From NCBI GenBank assembly GCA_964621185.1, contig CAZULM010000022.1, positions 22,431-86,430 on the forward strand: a DNA stretch of 64,000 nt, given 5' to 3'. Position numbers and translations under genes: made by a program. Every line of letters starts with the position of its first letter. Position 1 is the stretch's first letter. This stretch comes from M3007 sp964621185 (lineage in GTDB: Bacteria > Bacteroidota > Bacteroidia > Chitinophagales > Saprospiraceae). The notes under the pieces were generated by a model. The model had not been told where the DNA came from and made no database searches. It saw only the letters and a program-made list of their open reading frames with translations. Below are positions 42,201 to 50,179 of the stretch, in pieces.

Positions 42201-42276
42201 CTTGGAAATTGGCATCGACCGGGGTTTTTACCCACAACCGCGGACAGTCATGGGAGGTGTAGGCCTGACCTTTTAA
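39229..42276 (+). CDS. susC: SusC/RagA-family TonB-linked outer-membrane transporter
   Basis: 1015 residues with a signal peptide (FSVLLLSFTSTVFAQ). A carboxypeptidase-regulatory-like domain (about 20-95) is followed by the TonB-box-like EVVVMGYGSQKRSSISGSVS, the plug (EIAERPILRVEQALQGRTAGVQVAQVSG, GVGTINNSDPLYIVDGIPVE, the SusC signature IETINVLKDAASSAIYGSRGANGVVLI), and a 22-strand barrel to the end. It moves oligosaccharides across the outer membrane with TonB energy, with the SusD protein acting as a lid. 6-12 bp separate it from susD. The name is by family, not by the starch system; the neighbours point to a beta-glucan substrate. Confidence 0.96.
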   Translation: MRTIFSVLLLSFTSTVFAQVKITGNVTLASTGEPAIGVSVQVIGAGIGVITDIDGNYTLVAPNEEVELHFSYTGYTDQTIKVGSQTTIDVALLENTSQLSEVVVMGYGSQKRSSISGSVSTVSAQEIAERPILRVEQALQGRTAGVQVAQVSGSPGSPLTVRVRGVGTINNSDPLYIVDGIPVEGLDFLNPNDIETINVLKDAASSAIYGSRGANGVVLITTKGGKRNQSGTISYDAYYGVQRPARLLDLLDAREYATLQNEAYLAAGKTPPPEFANPEVLGRGTDWQEAIFQNAPIASHQLTFAGGGERSAYTLSGNYFTQDGIVGGDKANFQRATVRLNGTHDLKPWLTIGNNLGFTWLERQGLSENNQYNSPIIRALNMDPVTPIRKADGTFAYSNYSSTDIANPVNGIEQTHNTWRSNRLVGSVFGNLKLAKGLTFRTAYSIDATFAVQRSFNPRFDLSNIPSISEGPAAEKNLVNSVGVGNNNWRNWQLENVLTWDKTFRGRHALTLIAGTTALANRFDASGGGNTNLPSNDPKDAYISNTIDPIASQNAYQFASESSLFSWFGKANYEFDNRFLASATFRADGSSRFGKNNRFGYFPSFSAGWIASHEEFWKIKAINFFKVRASWGQNGNDKIGDYSFTTVVYNGQNYVFGPGQTITNGSVALSAANPDLKWETSTQADIGIDAEMMAGRLGLTADYYIKKTSDMLYAAPIPLVAGTAAPIQNVATAENRGFELALNYRNFDHAIRYTIGGNIAFVKSEVTSLGRGGEPVFSGYVQSANANASKTDVGHPIASFFGFVTDGIFQTQAEVEAAAFQSSGTAPGDIRFKDLDGNGVIDANDRTYIGNPTPRFTYGLNTDFSWKGLELNLFFQGAQGNDIYVNTIRYDFTYVNRPSSALNRWTGPGTSDTEPRVSLSDPNQNARVSDRFVEDGSYIRLKTLQLGYNLPKAWLDKVRFNKMKIYMTAQNLLTFTKYSGLDPEIGAVGGSLEIGIDRGFYPQPRTVMGGVGLTF

Positions 42277-42288
42277 ATCATCTTGAAC

Positions 42289-43773
42289 ATGAAAAAGATA
42301 ATCAGTCTGTTTTTTGTAACTGTAGCGCTCTCAGCCTGCCAAAAGGATTTTCTTGAAAAAAAGCCTATTGTCGGCGTCACGGAGGAAAACTTTTACCGTA
42401 CCGAGGCGGATGCCATTGCGGCGGTGAACGCAGCGTATGCCACCCTTCAGTTTCAGCTTTCCCCTGCGGGCCATTTTCGCTGGTTCTGGGGCGACATCAT
42501 GTCGGACGACGCGGTGAAAGGCGGTTCGGGCGACAACGACGTGAACGCGCTGCTGCAGTTGGAGACATTCAAAGGCCCCACCAATACCGACCTGCTGGAA
42601 TCGGAATGGGGCGCCAGCTATGAGGGCATTCACCGGGCCAACGTGGTGCTGGAAAAAGTGCCAGGGATATCGATGGACGAAACCTTGAAAGCCCGGATAT
42701 TGGGGGAGGCCAAATTCATACGCGCCTGGAATTATTACAACTTAGTCATCATGTTCGGCGGGGTGCCCTTGGCCGACCATGTGCTGGCCCCGTCGGAGTA
42801 CAACATGCCCCGCGCCACGGCTGAAGAAGTTTGGAACCTGATCGAGGAAGACCTGACAGAGGCAGCCCGCGATTTATGGAAGCGCAGCCAATACCCCGAG
42901 AGCGACCTGGGGCGCATCACCCTAGGCGCTGCGCAGGCATTGTTGGTGAAAACATACCTGTGGCGCGAAAAATGGGCAGAAGCAAAAGCGACAGCCGAAG
43001 CCATCATCAACAGCAACGAATACAAATTGGTGGCCAACTATGCCGATATTTTTCCCCTATATGGCGAGAACAACGAAGAGTCTATTTTTGAGATACAGTA
43101 CATGAACGCTTCCGGGGGCAACTGGGGCAAAAACAACGCCAACGAGGGCAGCTTCACCAACGTGTTCACCCGCGCCCGCGGGCAGTTCGCCGGCTTCGGG
43201 TTCAATATCCCCACCCAGGATTTTGTCGATGAGTTTTTCAAGGAGGGCTTCGAAGACCCGCGCTTGAGATCCACCGTGTTCCGGCTTGGCGACGCGATGG
43301 GCGACCGCGGCATTTTTACCATTGCGGCCACAGGCGACATGCCTTTCCTCTATTACCCCAAAAAATATTTCAGCAACAAAAGCGAAGACGCCCCCTTTGG
43401 CGACCCAGCGCCGAACGGCGGTTCCAACGACCGGGTAATCCGCTATGCCGACGTGCTGCTCATGCACGCCGAAGCCGCATACCGCACCGGCGACGAGGCC
43501 GCAGCCAAGGCCTCGCTTAACAAAGTGCGGGCCAGGGTCAACATACCTGCCATTGCGGCCACGGGCAGCGCCCTTTTCGACGCCATCATGCGGGAGCGCA
43601 GGCTGGAGCTGGGCTTAGAGGCGCACCGCTTCTTCGACCTGGTGCGGACAAAGCGCGCTCCACAGGTGCTGGGAGCCCTGGGCTTTGTCGCGGGCACCCA
43701 CGAACTTTTCCCCATCCCGCAATCGCAAATATTGGCCACAAATGGCGCCCTGATACAAAACCCTGGTTATTGA
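42289..43773 (+). CDS. susD: SusD/RagB-family surface glycan-binding lipoprotein
   Basis: 494 residues. Lipobox at LSACQKDFL, so Cys17 is lipidated and the protein sits on the cell surface. SusD family hallmarks: DFLEKKPIVGVTEENFYRTEADAIAAVNAAYATLQ near the start, then HRANVVLEKVPG, AKFIRAWNYYNLVIMFGGVPL, the TPR-rich EVWNLIEEDLTEAARDLW, and the C-terminal RYADVLLMHAEAAYRTGDEAAAKASLNKVRARVNIPAI and RRLELGLEAHRFFDLVR. The ATG at 42289 is used; a TTG two codons earlier is open. It pairs with SusC upstream for capture of oligosaccharides. Confidence 0.96.
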   Translation: MKKIISLFFVTVALSACQKDFLEKKPIVGVTEENFYRTEADAIAAVNAAYATLQFQLSPAGHFRWFWGDIMSDDAVKGGSGDNDVNALLQLETFKGPTNTDLLESEWGASYEGIHRANVVLEKVPGISMDETLKARILGEAKFIRAWNYYNLVIMFGGVPLADHVLAPSEYNMPRATAEEVWNLIEEDLTEAARDLWKRSQYPESDLGRITLGAAQALLVKTYLWREKWAEAKATAEAIINSNEYKLVANYADIFPLYGENNEESIFEIQYMNASGGNWGKNNANEGSFTNVFTRARGQFAGFGFNIPTQDFVDEFFKEGFEDPRLRSTVFRLGDAMGDRGIFTIAATGDMPFLYYPKKYFSNKSEDAPFGDPAPNGGSNDRVIRYADVLLMHAEAAYRTGDEAAAKASLNKVRARVNIPAIAATGSALFDAIMRERRLELGLEAHRFFDLVRTKRAPQVLGALGFVAGTHELFPIPQSQILATNGALIQNPGY

Positions 43774-43810
43774 TCCGGCGTTTGCCATATTGAACAAAAA
43801 AAATAATATC

Positions 43811-44644
43811 ATGCAAAAAGCACTCTTTTTCATCGCGATAACGACCTTTTTGGTCATTGGCTGCAAGCCAGACAGGGATGACGACTTCCAATTGGGCCCC
43901 GGGGCCGCTGCGCCCGAGTTCAGTGTGGAAGTGCTGGCCAGCGATTCCAACCGCGTGCTCATTAAAGACCTTTCGACGGGCAATTTCCAGCGCCTGTGGT
44001 CGCTGCCAGGCGGAACACCCAAGACCTCCACCAAAGCCATCGACACTGTTTTTTACGACAAGGCGGGCGAATATGCCATCACCCTGTTCGTATCGAAAAG
44101 CGATGGCAGCGGCACGCCATCGGCTACCAAAAAAGTTGTCATTTTGACCGATGCGCCCCTGACTTGCAGCCCCAAGCTCGCACTGCTCACAGGCGATTGC
44201 GGCCCAGCCGGCAAATGCTGGACACTCACCCACGCAGCTGGCGCGGTCAAGGTTGGGCCTACCTATGACGACTATTCCTGGTACACCTCCCCGGCGAACG
44301 GGCTGCAGCCAGAGCAATACGACGATGGGTTTTGTTTCACATTCGAAAATTTCGTGTTTCAAAACAGGAACAACGTTGCCAGTGTTAATCCATGGAACGG
44401 TTACCAGGCGGAGGCTTACGACCCGGGCATCAGCGATTTCACTTTTTTGGAAGGGACTGGAACCAATGGCCGCGATCAGATTATATTGGCCGACGATCAG
44501 TTCATGGGCGTTTGGGACTGCGACAACGTGTTGGACGTAATGAAGCTGACGGCAACGGAGCTTGTGGTGCGCGGTCGGCAACGGAACCAAAACGGCACGC
44601 CCAAACCAGAAGGTTGGTTTGAGCTGAGCTTTGTGCCCCAATAA
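43811..44644 (+). CDS. Surface lipoprotein of the polysaccharide locus (SusE/F-position protein)
   Basis: 277 residues, lipobox LVIGCKPDR (Cys18). Residues 35-115 have PKD-like features (FSVEVLASDSNRVLIKDLSTG, AGEYAITLFVSKSDGSG). Residues 120-277 form a beta-rich domain with four cysteines (LTCSPKLALLTGDCGPAGKC, CDNVLDV) and WYTSPANGLQPEQYDDGFCF. It resembles the unnamed lipoproteins that follow SusD and bind glycans outside the cell; I know no closer family. Its stop overlaps the start of the next gene by one base (TAATG at 44642-44646). ATG 43811 is preferred over an open TTG at 43790. Confidence 0.75.
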   Translation: MQKALFFIAITTFLVIGCKPDRDDDFQLGPGAAAPEFSVEVLASDSNRVLIKDLSTGNFQRLWSLPGGTPKTSTKAIDTVFYDKAGEYAITLFVSKSDGSGTPSATKKVVILTDAPLTCSPKLALLTGDCGPAGKCWTLTHAAGAVKVGPTYDDYSWYTSPANGLQPEQYDDGFCFTFENFVFQNRNNVASVNPWNGYQAEAYDPGISDFTFLEGTGTNGRDQIILADDQFMGVWDCDNVLDVMKLTATELVVRGRQRNQNGTPKPEGWFELSFVPQ

Positions 44645-45483
44645 TGATTGCGATGGCGAATAGATACTTGAACTGTTTGTTGAGCTTTGTGGCGCTATTG
44701 CTCATCGCCTCAGCCTGCTTTTCTCCGAAAGGCATTGCGCAAGGCGCATCAAAGATGAAATTGGTTTGGTCTGACGAATTCAGCAACGATGGCTTGCCAG
44801 ACAGCACAAAATGGGGCTACGACATGGGCGACGGCTGCCCTGATGTCTGTGGCTGGGGCAACAACGAATTGCAGTATTATATGGCCAAACGCCCCAAAAA
44901 CGCTCGCATCGAGCAGGGCTGCCTGGTCATCGAGGCCCACAAGGAGGACATGGGGGGCAAGGCATACACCTCCGCCCGCCTGTCGAGCAAACACAAGGGT
45001 GATTGGACCTACGGGCGCATCGAAATCCGCGCCAGGCTGCCCAAGGGCCGCGGTGTCTGGCCCGCCATATGGATGCTTTCGACAGATTGGTCGTATGGGG
45101 GCTGGCCTGAAAGCGGCGAGATCGACATCATGGAGTTTGTTGGGTACATGCCCGACTCGGTGTTTGGAACGGTTCATACGAAGCGCTACAACCATGTACA
45201 AGGCACACAGAAGTCGCGCGGCCTGGCCTCCAAAACCCTGAGCAGCGAATTTCATCTGTACAGCATTGAATGGGATGCTGAAAAAATCGATTTTATGTTT
45301 GACGGCAAACGCTTTCAAACCTTCCCAAACCGCCATGAAGGCTTTGAGGCATGGCCTTTCGACCGCAATTTCCACTTGTTGCTCAACGTGGCTGTTGGGG
45401 GGAACTGGGGCGGGAAAATGGGTGTTGACCCCGATATTTGGCCTCAAAGGATGTTGGTGGACTACGTTCGGGTATATCAATGA
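44644..45483 (+). CDS. GH16 endo-beta-glucanase (laminarinase type)
   Basis: 279 residues. A lipobox-like IASACFSP (Cys25) suggests a lipoprotein. The GH16 jelly-roll follows: KLVWSDEFSNDGLPDSTKWGYD, GCGWGNNELQYY-like segment, GKAYTSARLSS, YGRIEIRARLPKGRGVWPAIWML and the catalytic GEIDIMEFVG with Glu159 (nucleophile), Asp161 and Glu164 (acid/base). The final strand LVDYVRVYQ is typical. Members with this insertion-free cleft act on beta-1,3- or mixed beta-1,3/1,4-glucan. It shares DMGDGCP and WGNNELQYY with the GH16 next door (45520). ATG at 44644 overlaps the preceding stop; 44653 is possible. Confidence 0.93.
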   Translation: MIAMANRYLNCLLSFVALLLIASACFSPKGIAQGASKMKLVWSDEFSNDGLPDSTKWGYDMGDGCPDVCGWGNNELQYYMAKRPKNARIEQGCLVIEAHKEDMGGKAYTSARLSSKHKGDWTYGRIEIRARLPKGRGVWPAIWMLSTDWSYGGWPESGEIDIMEFVGYMPDSVFGTVHTKRYNHVQGTQKSRGLASKTLSSEFHLYSIEWDAEKIDFMFDGKRFQTFPNRHEGFEAWPFDRNFHLLLNVAVGGNWGGKMGVDPDIWPQRMLVDYVRVYQ

Positions 45484-45519
45484 CACATCAAACTTTAAGC
45501 TTGCAAACAACTGATTATT

Positions 45520-46734
45520 ATGAGAAGATTAGCGTACAAATTCTTGTTTATCGCGGTGTTGGCCACGATGTTCTGGGCCTGCATCAAGGAAGACGACGGC
45601 AACCCGCCCGCGTTGAACCTGCCAAATATTACTTTTACCGACATGACGGTGGAAGAAGGCGATATTGACCAAACGGTGCAGCTTATCCTGACCTTGAACG
45701 GGGAGAACAAGACCAATGCAGTACTTAAGTTTGCCGCCGTGCCTGCTACTGCGGCAACGGATGTTGATTTTGCGGTGCTGACTTCCGGGCAGCTCGTTTT
45801 TGCCCCTGGAGAAACGCAAAAAAACATCTCCATCAAAATTACAGGGGACGAGGTGAAGGAGCCTCGGGAAACTTTCCAGCTGAAGTTTTACAACCCATTG
45901 AACGTCAAGCTCGAAAAGGACGTTGCCACCATCACCATCGAGGATGACGACGACAACACTGCAGGGCTTACCATCCCTTCTGGCGGGTACAACACCCCGA
46001 ACAGCTACCCAGGCTACAACCTCGTCTGGGCAGACGAGTTTGACGAGCCTGCGCTCAACACCTCAAATTGGACTTTTGAAATGGGCGATGGCTGCCCCGG
46101 GAACTGTGGTTGGGGCAACAATGAGCTCCAGTATTACCGGGAAGACAACACCTCGATTGTCAACGGGCACTTAGTCATAACCGCCAAAAAGCAAAACTTT
46201 GGCAACAAAGAATACACCTCCTCCAGGCTGATAACAAAGGGCAAGAAACAGTTCAAGTTTGGGCGCATCGACATACGCGCGGCGCTGCCCAAAGGACAGG
46301 GCTTGTGGCCGGCCCTTTGGATGCTCGGCTCCAACATCGATGCCGTGGGTTGGCCGGCATGTGGCGAAATCGACATCATGGAGCTTACCGGGAACCTGCC
46401 GAACCGGGTGTTGGGAACTGTACATTACGGTGCCAGCGTAAGCCAGCATCAATATTCCAGCCAGTCAAAATATTTGAGCGGGAACGAAAATTTCCACGAC
46501 GAGTTCCACGTCTTCTCGCTGAAGTGGGTAGCGGACAAAATTGAATTTTTGGTGGACGATGAAGTTTTCCATACCATCACCCCGGCTTCCCTGAATGGCG
46601 CCCCCTACCCTTTCAACAAGAACTTCTTCTTCGTATTCAACGTGGCCGTCGGCGGCGACCTGCCAGGGAGCCCGAACAGCAGCACAGCGTTCCCGCAGAG
46701 CATGATCGTAGATTATGTGCGGGTGTTTCAATGA
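45520..46734 (+). CDS. Calx-beta plus GH16 endo-beta-glucanase lipoprotein
   Basis: 404 residues. Lipobox TMFWACIKE (Cys21). Residues 35-150 are a Calx-beta domain (ITFTDMTVEEGDIDQTVQL, GDEVKEPRETFQLKFYNP, ATITIEDDD) that probably binds calcium and acts as a spacer. Residues 165-404 are a GH16 catalytic domain: YNLVWADEFDEPALNTSNWTF, CGWGNNELQYYRED, FGRIDIRAALPKGQGLWPALWM, and GEIDIMELTG with Glu283, Asp285 and Glu288. Sequence is close to the GH16 at 44644, so one duplicated from the other and gained or lost the Calx-beta unit. With SusC/SusD it would cut beta-1,3-glucan at the surface before uptake. Last gene of the locus; its stop is 9 bp from the stop of the convergent protease gene. Confidence 0.93.
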   Translation: MRRLAYKFLFIAVLATMFWACIKEDDGNPPALNLPNITFTDMTVEEGDIDQTVQLILTLNGENKTNAVLKFAAVPATAATDVDFAVLTSGQLVFAPGETQKNISIKITGDEVKEPRETFQLKFYNPLNVKLEKDVATITIEDDDDNTAGLTIPSGGYNTPNSYPGYNLVWADEFDEPALNTSNWTFEMGDGCPGNCGWGNNELQYYREDNTSIVNGHLVITAKKQNFGNKEYTSSRLITKGKKQFKFGRIDIRAALPKGQGLWPALWMLGSNIDAVGWPACGEIDIMELTGNLPNRVLGTVHYGASVSQHQYSSQSKYLSGNENFHDEFHVFSLKWVADKIEFLVDDEVFHTITPASLNGAPYPFNKNFFFVFNVAVGGDLPGSPNSSTAFPQSMIVDYVRVFQ

Positions 46735-46743
46735 TGAAAAACG

Positions 46744-48288
46744 CTACCGCGCCAGCACCAATTTTCGCACATCCCTGGCAGCCCCATTGTCCAACTGGAT
46801 GAAATAGAACCCGTTAGACAGCCCTTCCAAAGGTAGTTCCACGGTATTGGCGCCTTCATTGAACTGGACAGACTGCAAGTTGCGTACCAATCGGCCAGCG
46901 GCATCCACTACCGCCACATTGGCTTCAAAATTGCTGCTGGCATTGGCGATTATGCGGGCGTTGTTGCCTTCAACGGGATTTGGGGAAACCTGCCAGGCAG
47001 AAAGCCCCTCAATCTCTATGGTGCTGGTGGCCAGGTTGTTGGTCTTGAAATTCCTTGTTTTGAAGGCAGCGCATCCGACAGACTGGTTGAACGGCTTAAC
47101 GCGCCAGTAGTAGGTGTCGTTAACGGCCAGGTTGGTGAGCAACAGTGTTGTGTTGGTCGTGATGTAGGTGCTGACAAAATTTGTCGCGAAAGAGGGGACG
47201 ATGTCTGTTTCTACCAAGTAGTGGGTTGCGCCGGGTACAGGGTTCCATTCCAAAGTAACGGCATTGTAAAATGGGACAGTCGCAGCGTTTGCAGGCGACA
47301 CGAGCATGTCGTTTGGGGTATCGATGCTGGTCGCGACAGGCACGTAACTGTTGTCGAGGTAATTCCTGTAAGACTTGTTCAGGTCGGCCAGCATGGCAGC
47401 ACTTTGCAACGGGGTGAAGACATAAGTCGAGCAATTCTCGAAATAGCTCATCATGTTGTTTTCGTTCGGGTCAACAAGCTCTCCCAGCGGGTCTTGGGCG
47501 CCGCCAGTGTAAGGGGCGCAACCGGGCACCTGGAATGCAAATTTGTAGTCTGGGCCAGTGTCACAAATCTTGTCGGCAGCGATGGTACAGTTGGTGCCGT
47601 TTTGGCGCTCTGTGGGGGTGCCGTCTGGCGCGAGCACGGGGGCTACAGGCCAACCTGGGTAGCTGGGGCCAAAACCGGTGCTGCTTTCCCAGCCTTTGAA
47701 CGGGTGCTGAAGGCTGAAAAAGTGGCCTGTTTCGTGTGGGATCGTGCTGTTGTTGGCGTTGCCGTTGATCTGGTCGCGGCGGCTGACGATCCAGTCGTTG
47801 GGCGGTGTGTAATAGGCCAAAACTACCCCTGGGTCGTTGTTGCCTGATGCTGCAATATTCGTGATATAATAGTTTATGGCGTTTTGGTGCCTTTTTGCCT
47901 GCATGAGAAAGGTGTTCGTCTGTGTTGTATAAACCGCATCGTTGTTGATCGTCTTGTCGAAAAGCCCCAAAGTTGGGTGCGGGTTGAGGTAGAACTGAAT
48001 GCCTACTGGATCAAATGCAGTGTTCAGGGCACACAATTGTTCCAAAACCTTTATTTCCCTTATCCTGCCATTGCCGCTGGCGTCCGCTACCAAGTGGAAG
48101 AACACCGGTGCGTATTGGACGCCACCGCGGTCCTGAACCAGGCCAGACTCCACCGTGGCCAGGTTTTCGAGCAGGCGCTCATTGAACATGTCCTGGTCGG
48201 CGGCAGATGTGCCGCATATCGGGCGCAACTCCTGTGCATTTGCCGAAAACATGGCAAAAATGCCAAGCAGTATGATTCCTTTTTTCAT
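46744..48288 (-). CDS. M43-family metalloprotease with T9SS sorting domain
   Basis: 514 residues with a signal peptide (MKKGIILLGIFAMFSANAQE). A pappalysin-type (M43) zinc protease domain spans about 55-310: zinc motif HETGHFFSLQH (His185, Glu186, His189, His195) and a Met-turn NNMMSYFENC. Three cysteine-rich parts (GTNCTIAADKICDTGPDY, PGCAPYTGG) fit the family. Residues 325-425 are an FN3-like domain (VTLEWNPVPGATHYLVET). The last 85 residues form a T9SS type A sorting domain (WQVSPNPVEGNNARIIA, ISNGFYFIQL-like end). Exported and released or anchored by T9SS. The gene is monocistronic, with a TACCTTTG -7 box at 48330-48337 (minus). Confidence 0.93.
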   Translation of the reverse strand: MKKGIILLGIFAMFSANAQELRPICGTSAADQDMFNERLLENLATVESGLVQDRGGVQYAPVFFHLVADASGNGRIREIKVLEQLCALNTAFDPVGIQFYLNPHPTLGLFDKTINNDAVYTTQTNTFLMQAKRHQNAINYYITNIAASGNNDPGVVLAYYTPPNDWIVSRRDQINGNANNSTIPHETGHFFSLQHPFKGWESSTGFGPSYPGWPVAPVLAPDGTPTERQNGTNCTIAADKICDTGPDYKFAFQVPGCAPYTGGAQDPLGELVDPNENNMMSYFENCSTYVFTPLQSAAMLADLNKSYRNYLDNSYVPVATSIDTPNDMLVSPANAATVPFYNAVTLEWNPVPGATHYLVETDIVPSFATNFVSTYITTNTTLLLTNLAVNDTYYWRVKPFNQSVGCAAFKTRNFKTNNLATSTIEIEGLSAWQVSPNPVEGNNARIIANASSNFEANVAVVDAAGRLVRNLQSVQFNEGANTVELPLEGLSNGFYFIQLDNGAARDVRKLVLAR

Positions 48289-48329
48289 CGGATGAATTTG
48301 TTAGATAGTCAAAAATTGTTTTTGAGCCG

Positions 48330-48337
48330 CAAAGGTA
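48330..48337 (-). promoter_or_regulatory. -7 promoter element of the M43 protease gene
   Basis: Minus strand reads TACCTTTG, matching TAnnTTTG, 41 bp before the ATG at 48288. The 347-bp gap 48289-48635 otherwise holds a hairpin at 48465-48485 (arms GAAATTTAA and TTAAATTTC, 3-nt loop) and no gene that I can support. Confidence 0.5.
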
Positions 48338-48464
48338 GCAAGAACTTTAGCCCTCGCTTGTCAAGCGCTGGCATTTTGAGTTGTTTTTACAACCTTTGCG
48401 CTGCATAGCTTGGCTTTTGCGTTTTTTCCCGTGGAATGAAACAGGGTAAAATTGTCGCCGATGT

Positions 48465-48485
48465 GAAATTTAATTCTTAAATTTC
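48465..48485. repeat. Perfect 9-bp palindromic hairpin with 3-nt loop
   Basis: GAAATTTAA and TTAAATTTC separated by TTC. It lies between divergent genes, so it is more likely an operator or a structural palindrome than a terminator; AT-rich palindromes can also arise by chance. Confidence 0.4.
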
Positions 48486-48635
48486 ATGCTTTTCATGCCT
48501 TCAATTCCGATTTTCCCAAATTGTCCCCCAGTGTTCAAAATTAAATATCAAAATTAACATGCCAGATGAAACCTTTTTCTCCTTATCATTGTCTTTTATT
48601 CGCCGCATCGCCCAAGCATTTCAAACCTTGATGCC

Positions 48636-49661
48636 ATGAGTACCAGATACATTTTGTCCATCTCCGTTGCTTTTTTGCTTTTTTGTGTTGCTCAACCGGT
48701 CACGGCTCAGCAGGCACCTTCCATATTTAGCAAATTGACCGCCAGCGAAGGGGAGAAGATGACGCTGGAGCTTGACCTGACAACGCTGGTCGCCCAAAAA
48801 AAGAGCAACGATTATTTCCCGGCTGCGTTGATCGCCAGCGACGGGACGGCCTATAAAGTGGAGGTTCGGCCGAGGGGGAAATACCGCAGGAAAAACGCCT
48901 ACTACCCTCCGCTCAAACTAAAGTTCAAAAAAAAGGAGCTCCTTCAAGCAGGGCTTGACACCCTGAACGAAATAAAACTGGTCTTGCCCAGCTTTGATTC
49001 GAAATTGGGAGAGGAACTTGTGATCCGGGAATACCTGGCGTATCGGATTTTTGAACACCTCTCCCCAGCCAGCGTAAAGGCCAGGTTGATCAGGCTTACC
49101 CTGAAAGACACCCACGTCGAAAAGTCGAAAAAGACCATGTATGCCGTGCTGGTGGAAGACCAGGAGGAAACCTGCGCCAGGATGGGGGGCGTCGAAGTGG
49201 AAGAATATGGCATCCCCGCCGACAGCCTGAACACCAATCAAGCCGCCTTGATGGTCATATTTCAGTATATGATCGGCAATACCGATTGGGAAATATCCAT
49301 GTTGCGCAATGTCCGCCTGATACGCACCAGCCAATCGAGCAAAATATTGGCCATGCCCTACGATTTTGACTTCTCTGGCTTGGTGAGCGCACCGTATTCC
49401 AGCCCATCCTCCGACACGGGCTTGAAAACCGTCCGCGACAGGTTCCTCATGGCCAACGGATTGGACAGGGAAGCGCTAAAAAGGGCGCTGGAGTCCATCA
49501 AAAAGGAAAAATCAGCGATATACGACATCTGCCGGCACAAAAGCCTGTCCAGGGATGCCATATCGGACATGCTGCACTTTTTGGACACTTTTTTCGACTC
49601 CGTCAGTGACAGCTCCGAAGTCCCGCAAATGATGAAAGGCCCGGGCATCGATAAAGGCTGA
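48636..49661 (+). CDS. CotH-like exported protein
   Basis: 341 residues with a signal peptide (VAFLLFCVAQPVTAQQAP). The body has features of the CotH kinase-like family: AYKVEVRPRGKYRRKNAYYPPLKLKF near 75, ELVIREYLAYRIFE near 135, NQAALMVIFQYMIGNTDWEISMLRNVRLI near 210 and AMPYDFDFSGLVSAPYS near 248. In spore-formers CotH phosphorylates coat proteins; bacterial relatives outside spore-formers are mostly uncharacterised, and several catalytic residues cannot be confirmed by eye here. The TDWE and DFDFSG stretches would be the ATP/metal parts. Exported, so a cytoplasmic kinase role is excluded. Monocistronic. Confidence 0.65.
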   Translation: MSTRYILSISVAFLLFCVAQPVTAQQAPSIFSKLTASEGEKMTLELDLTTLVAQKKSNDYFPAALIASDGTAYKVEVRPRGKYRRKNAYYPPLKLKFKKKELLQAGLDTLNEIKLVLPSFDSKLGEELVIREYLAYRIFEHLSPASVKARLIRLTLKDTHVEKSKKTMYAVLVEDQEETCARMGGVEVEEYGIPADSLNTNQAALMVIFQYMIGNTDWEISMLRNVRLIRTSQSSKILAMPYDFDFSGLVSAPYSSPSSDTGLKTVRDRFLMANGLDREALKRALESIKKEKSAIYDICRHKSLSRDAISDMLHFLDTFFDSVSDSSEVPQMMKGPGIDKG

Positions 49662-49706
49662 ACGCAATTGAAGCCACGGAGAAAAATAAATTATGTGGCA
49701 ACGGTT

Positions 49707-49735
49707 TTTGGTGCTTGCAGTTTTGCTTAACTTTG
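49707..49735 (+). promoter_or_regulatory. Consensus Bacteroidota promoter of the tRNA-Ser gene
   Basis: TTTG (49707-49710), 17 nt, then TAACTTTG (49728-49735): both elements of the -33/-7 promoter at ideal spacing. Transcription should begin about 45 bases before the tRNA. This is the best promoter match in the window and the main sequence evidence for the phylum. Confidence 0.75.
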
Positions 49736-49781
49736 CCGCGCAATTGGGAACCTCGCAGTACGCATGCCCCAAAACAGCAAC

Positions 49782-49866
49782 GGAGGAGTGCCAGAGTGGT
49801 TTAATGGAGCGGTCTTGAAAACCGTCGTACCGAAAGGTACCGGGAGTTCGAATCTCTCCTCCTCCG
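49782..49866 (+). tRNA. tRNA-Ser (anticodon UGA)
   Basis: An 85-nt cloverleaf: acceptor arms GGAGGAG and CTCCTCC pair fully, discriminator G at 49866. Anticodon loop CTTGAAA places TGA, reading UCA serine codons. A long variable arm (TACCGAAAGGTA) marks a class II tRNA, and the T loop is TTCGAAT. The gene is followed by CA, not CCA, so the terminal CCA is added by enzyme. Confidence 0.96.
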
Positions 49867-49914
49867 CAATACAAGGTCGCAACATTCTGATTTTCAGAAA
49901 TGTTCGGCCTTTTT

Positions 49915-50151
49915 TTATTCCCCTTGCTCGCTATCCTTGTACTCTTTCTCCCAGTCCGTCCGGGCAAATACGACGATCAGCACCCCGGCCATGGTCATCA
50001 GAATTTTCAAGACAAATGCCAGCAGCCCCCCACCCCACTCCAACGGCGCCAAAAACACCCAATGTGTGCCCACAGCTTGCATGATCAAAGCCGTGAGGCC
50101 AAAAGTCATCATCGCATAGCCCAGCAACAACCAAAGTCCTTTGTTTTTCAT
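49915..50151 (-). CDS. Small two-helix membrane protein
   Basis: 78 residues. Two membrane helices, about 6-30 (LWLLLGYAMMTFGLTALIM) and 42-62 (LLAFVLKILMTMAGVLIVVF), joined by a short loop with HWVFLAPLEWGG and closed by an acidic tail. I do not know a family name; such short proteins are common in Bacteroidota. The ATG at 50151 is divergent from HMG-CoA lyase. Its stop is 48 bp from the end of the tRNA-Ser gene, with which it converges. Confidence 0.6.
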   Translation of the reverse strand: MKNKGLWLLLGYAMMTFGLTALIMQAVGTHWVFLAPLEWGGGLLAFVLKILMTMAGVLIVVFARTDWEKEYKDSEQGE

Positions 50152-50179
50152 ATTCTATCTTATGTATTGAATTCATTTC

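Noticed and set aside
43586..44641. Minus-strand open frame of 351 codons
   Set aside because: Antisense to the SusD end and the lipoprotein gene; both plus-strand genes have lipoboxes and family motifs.
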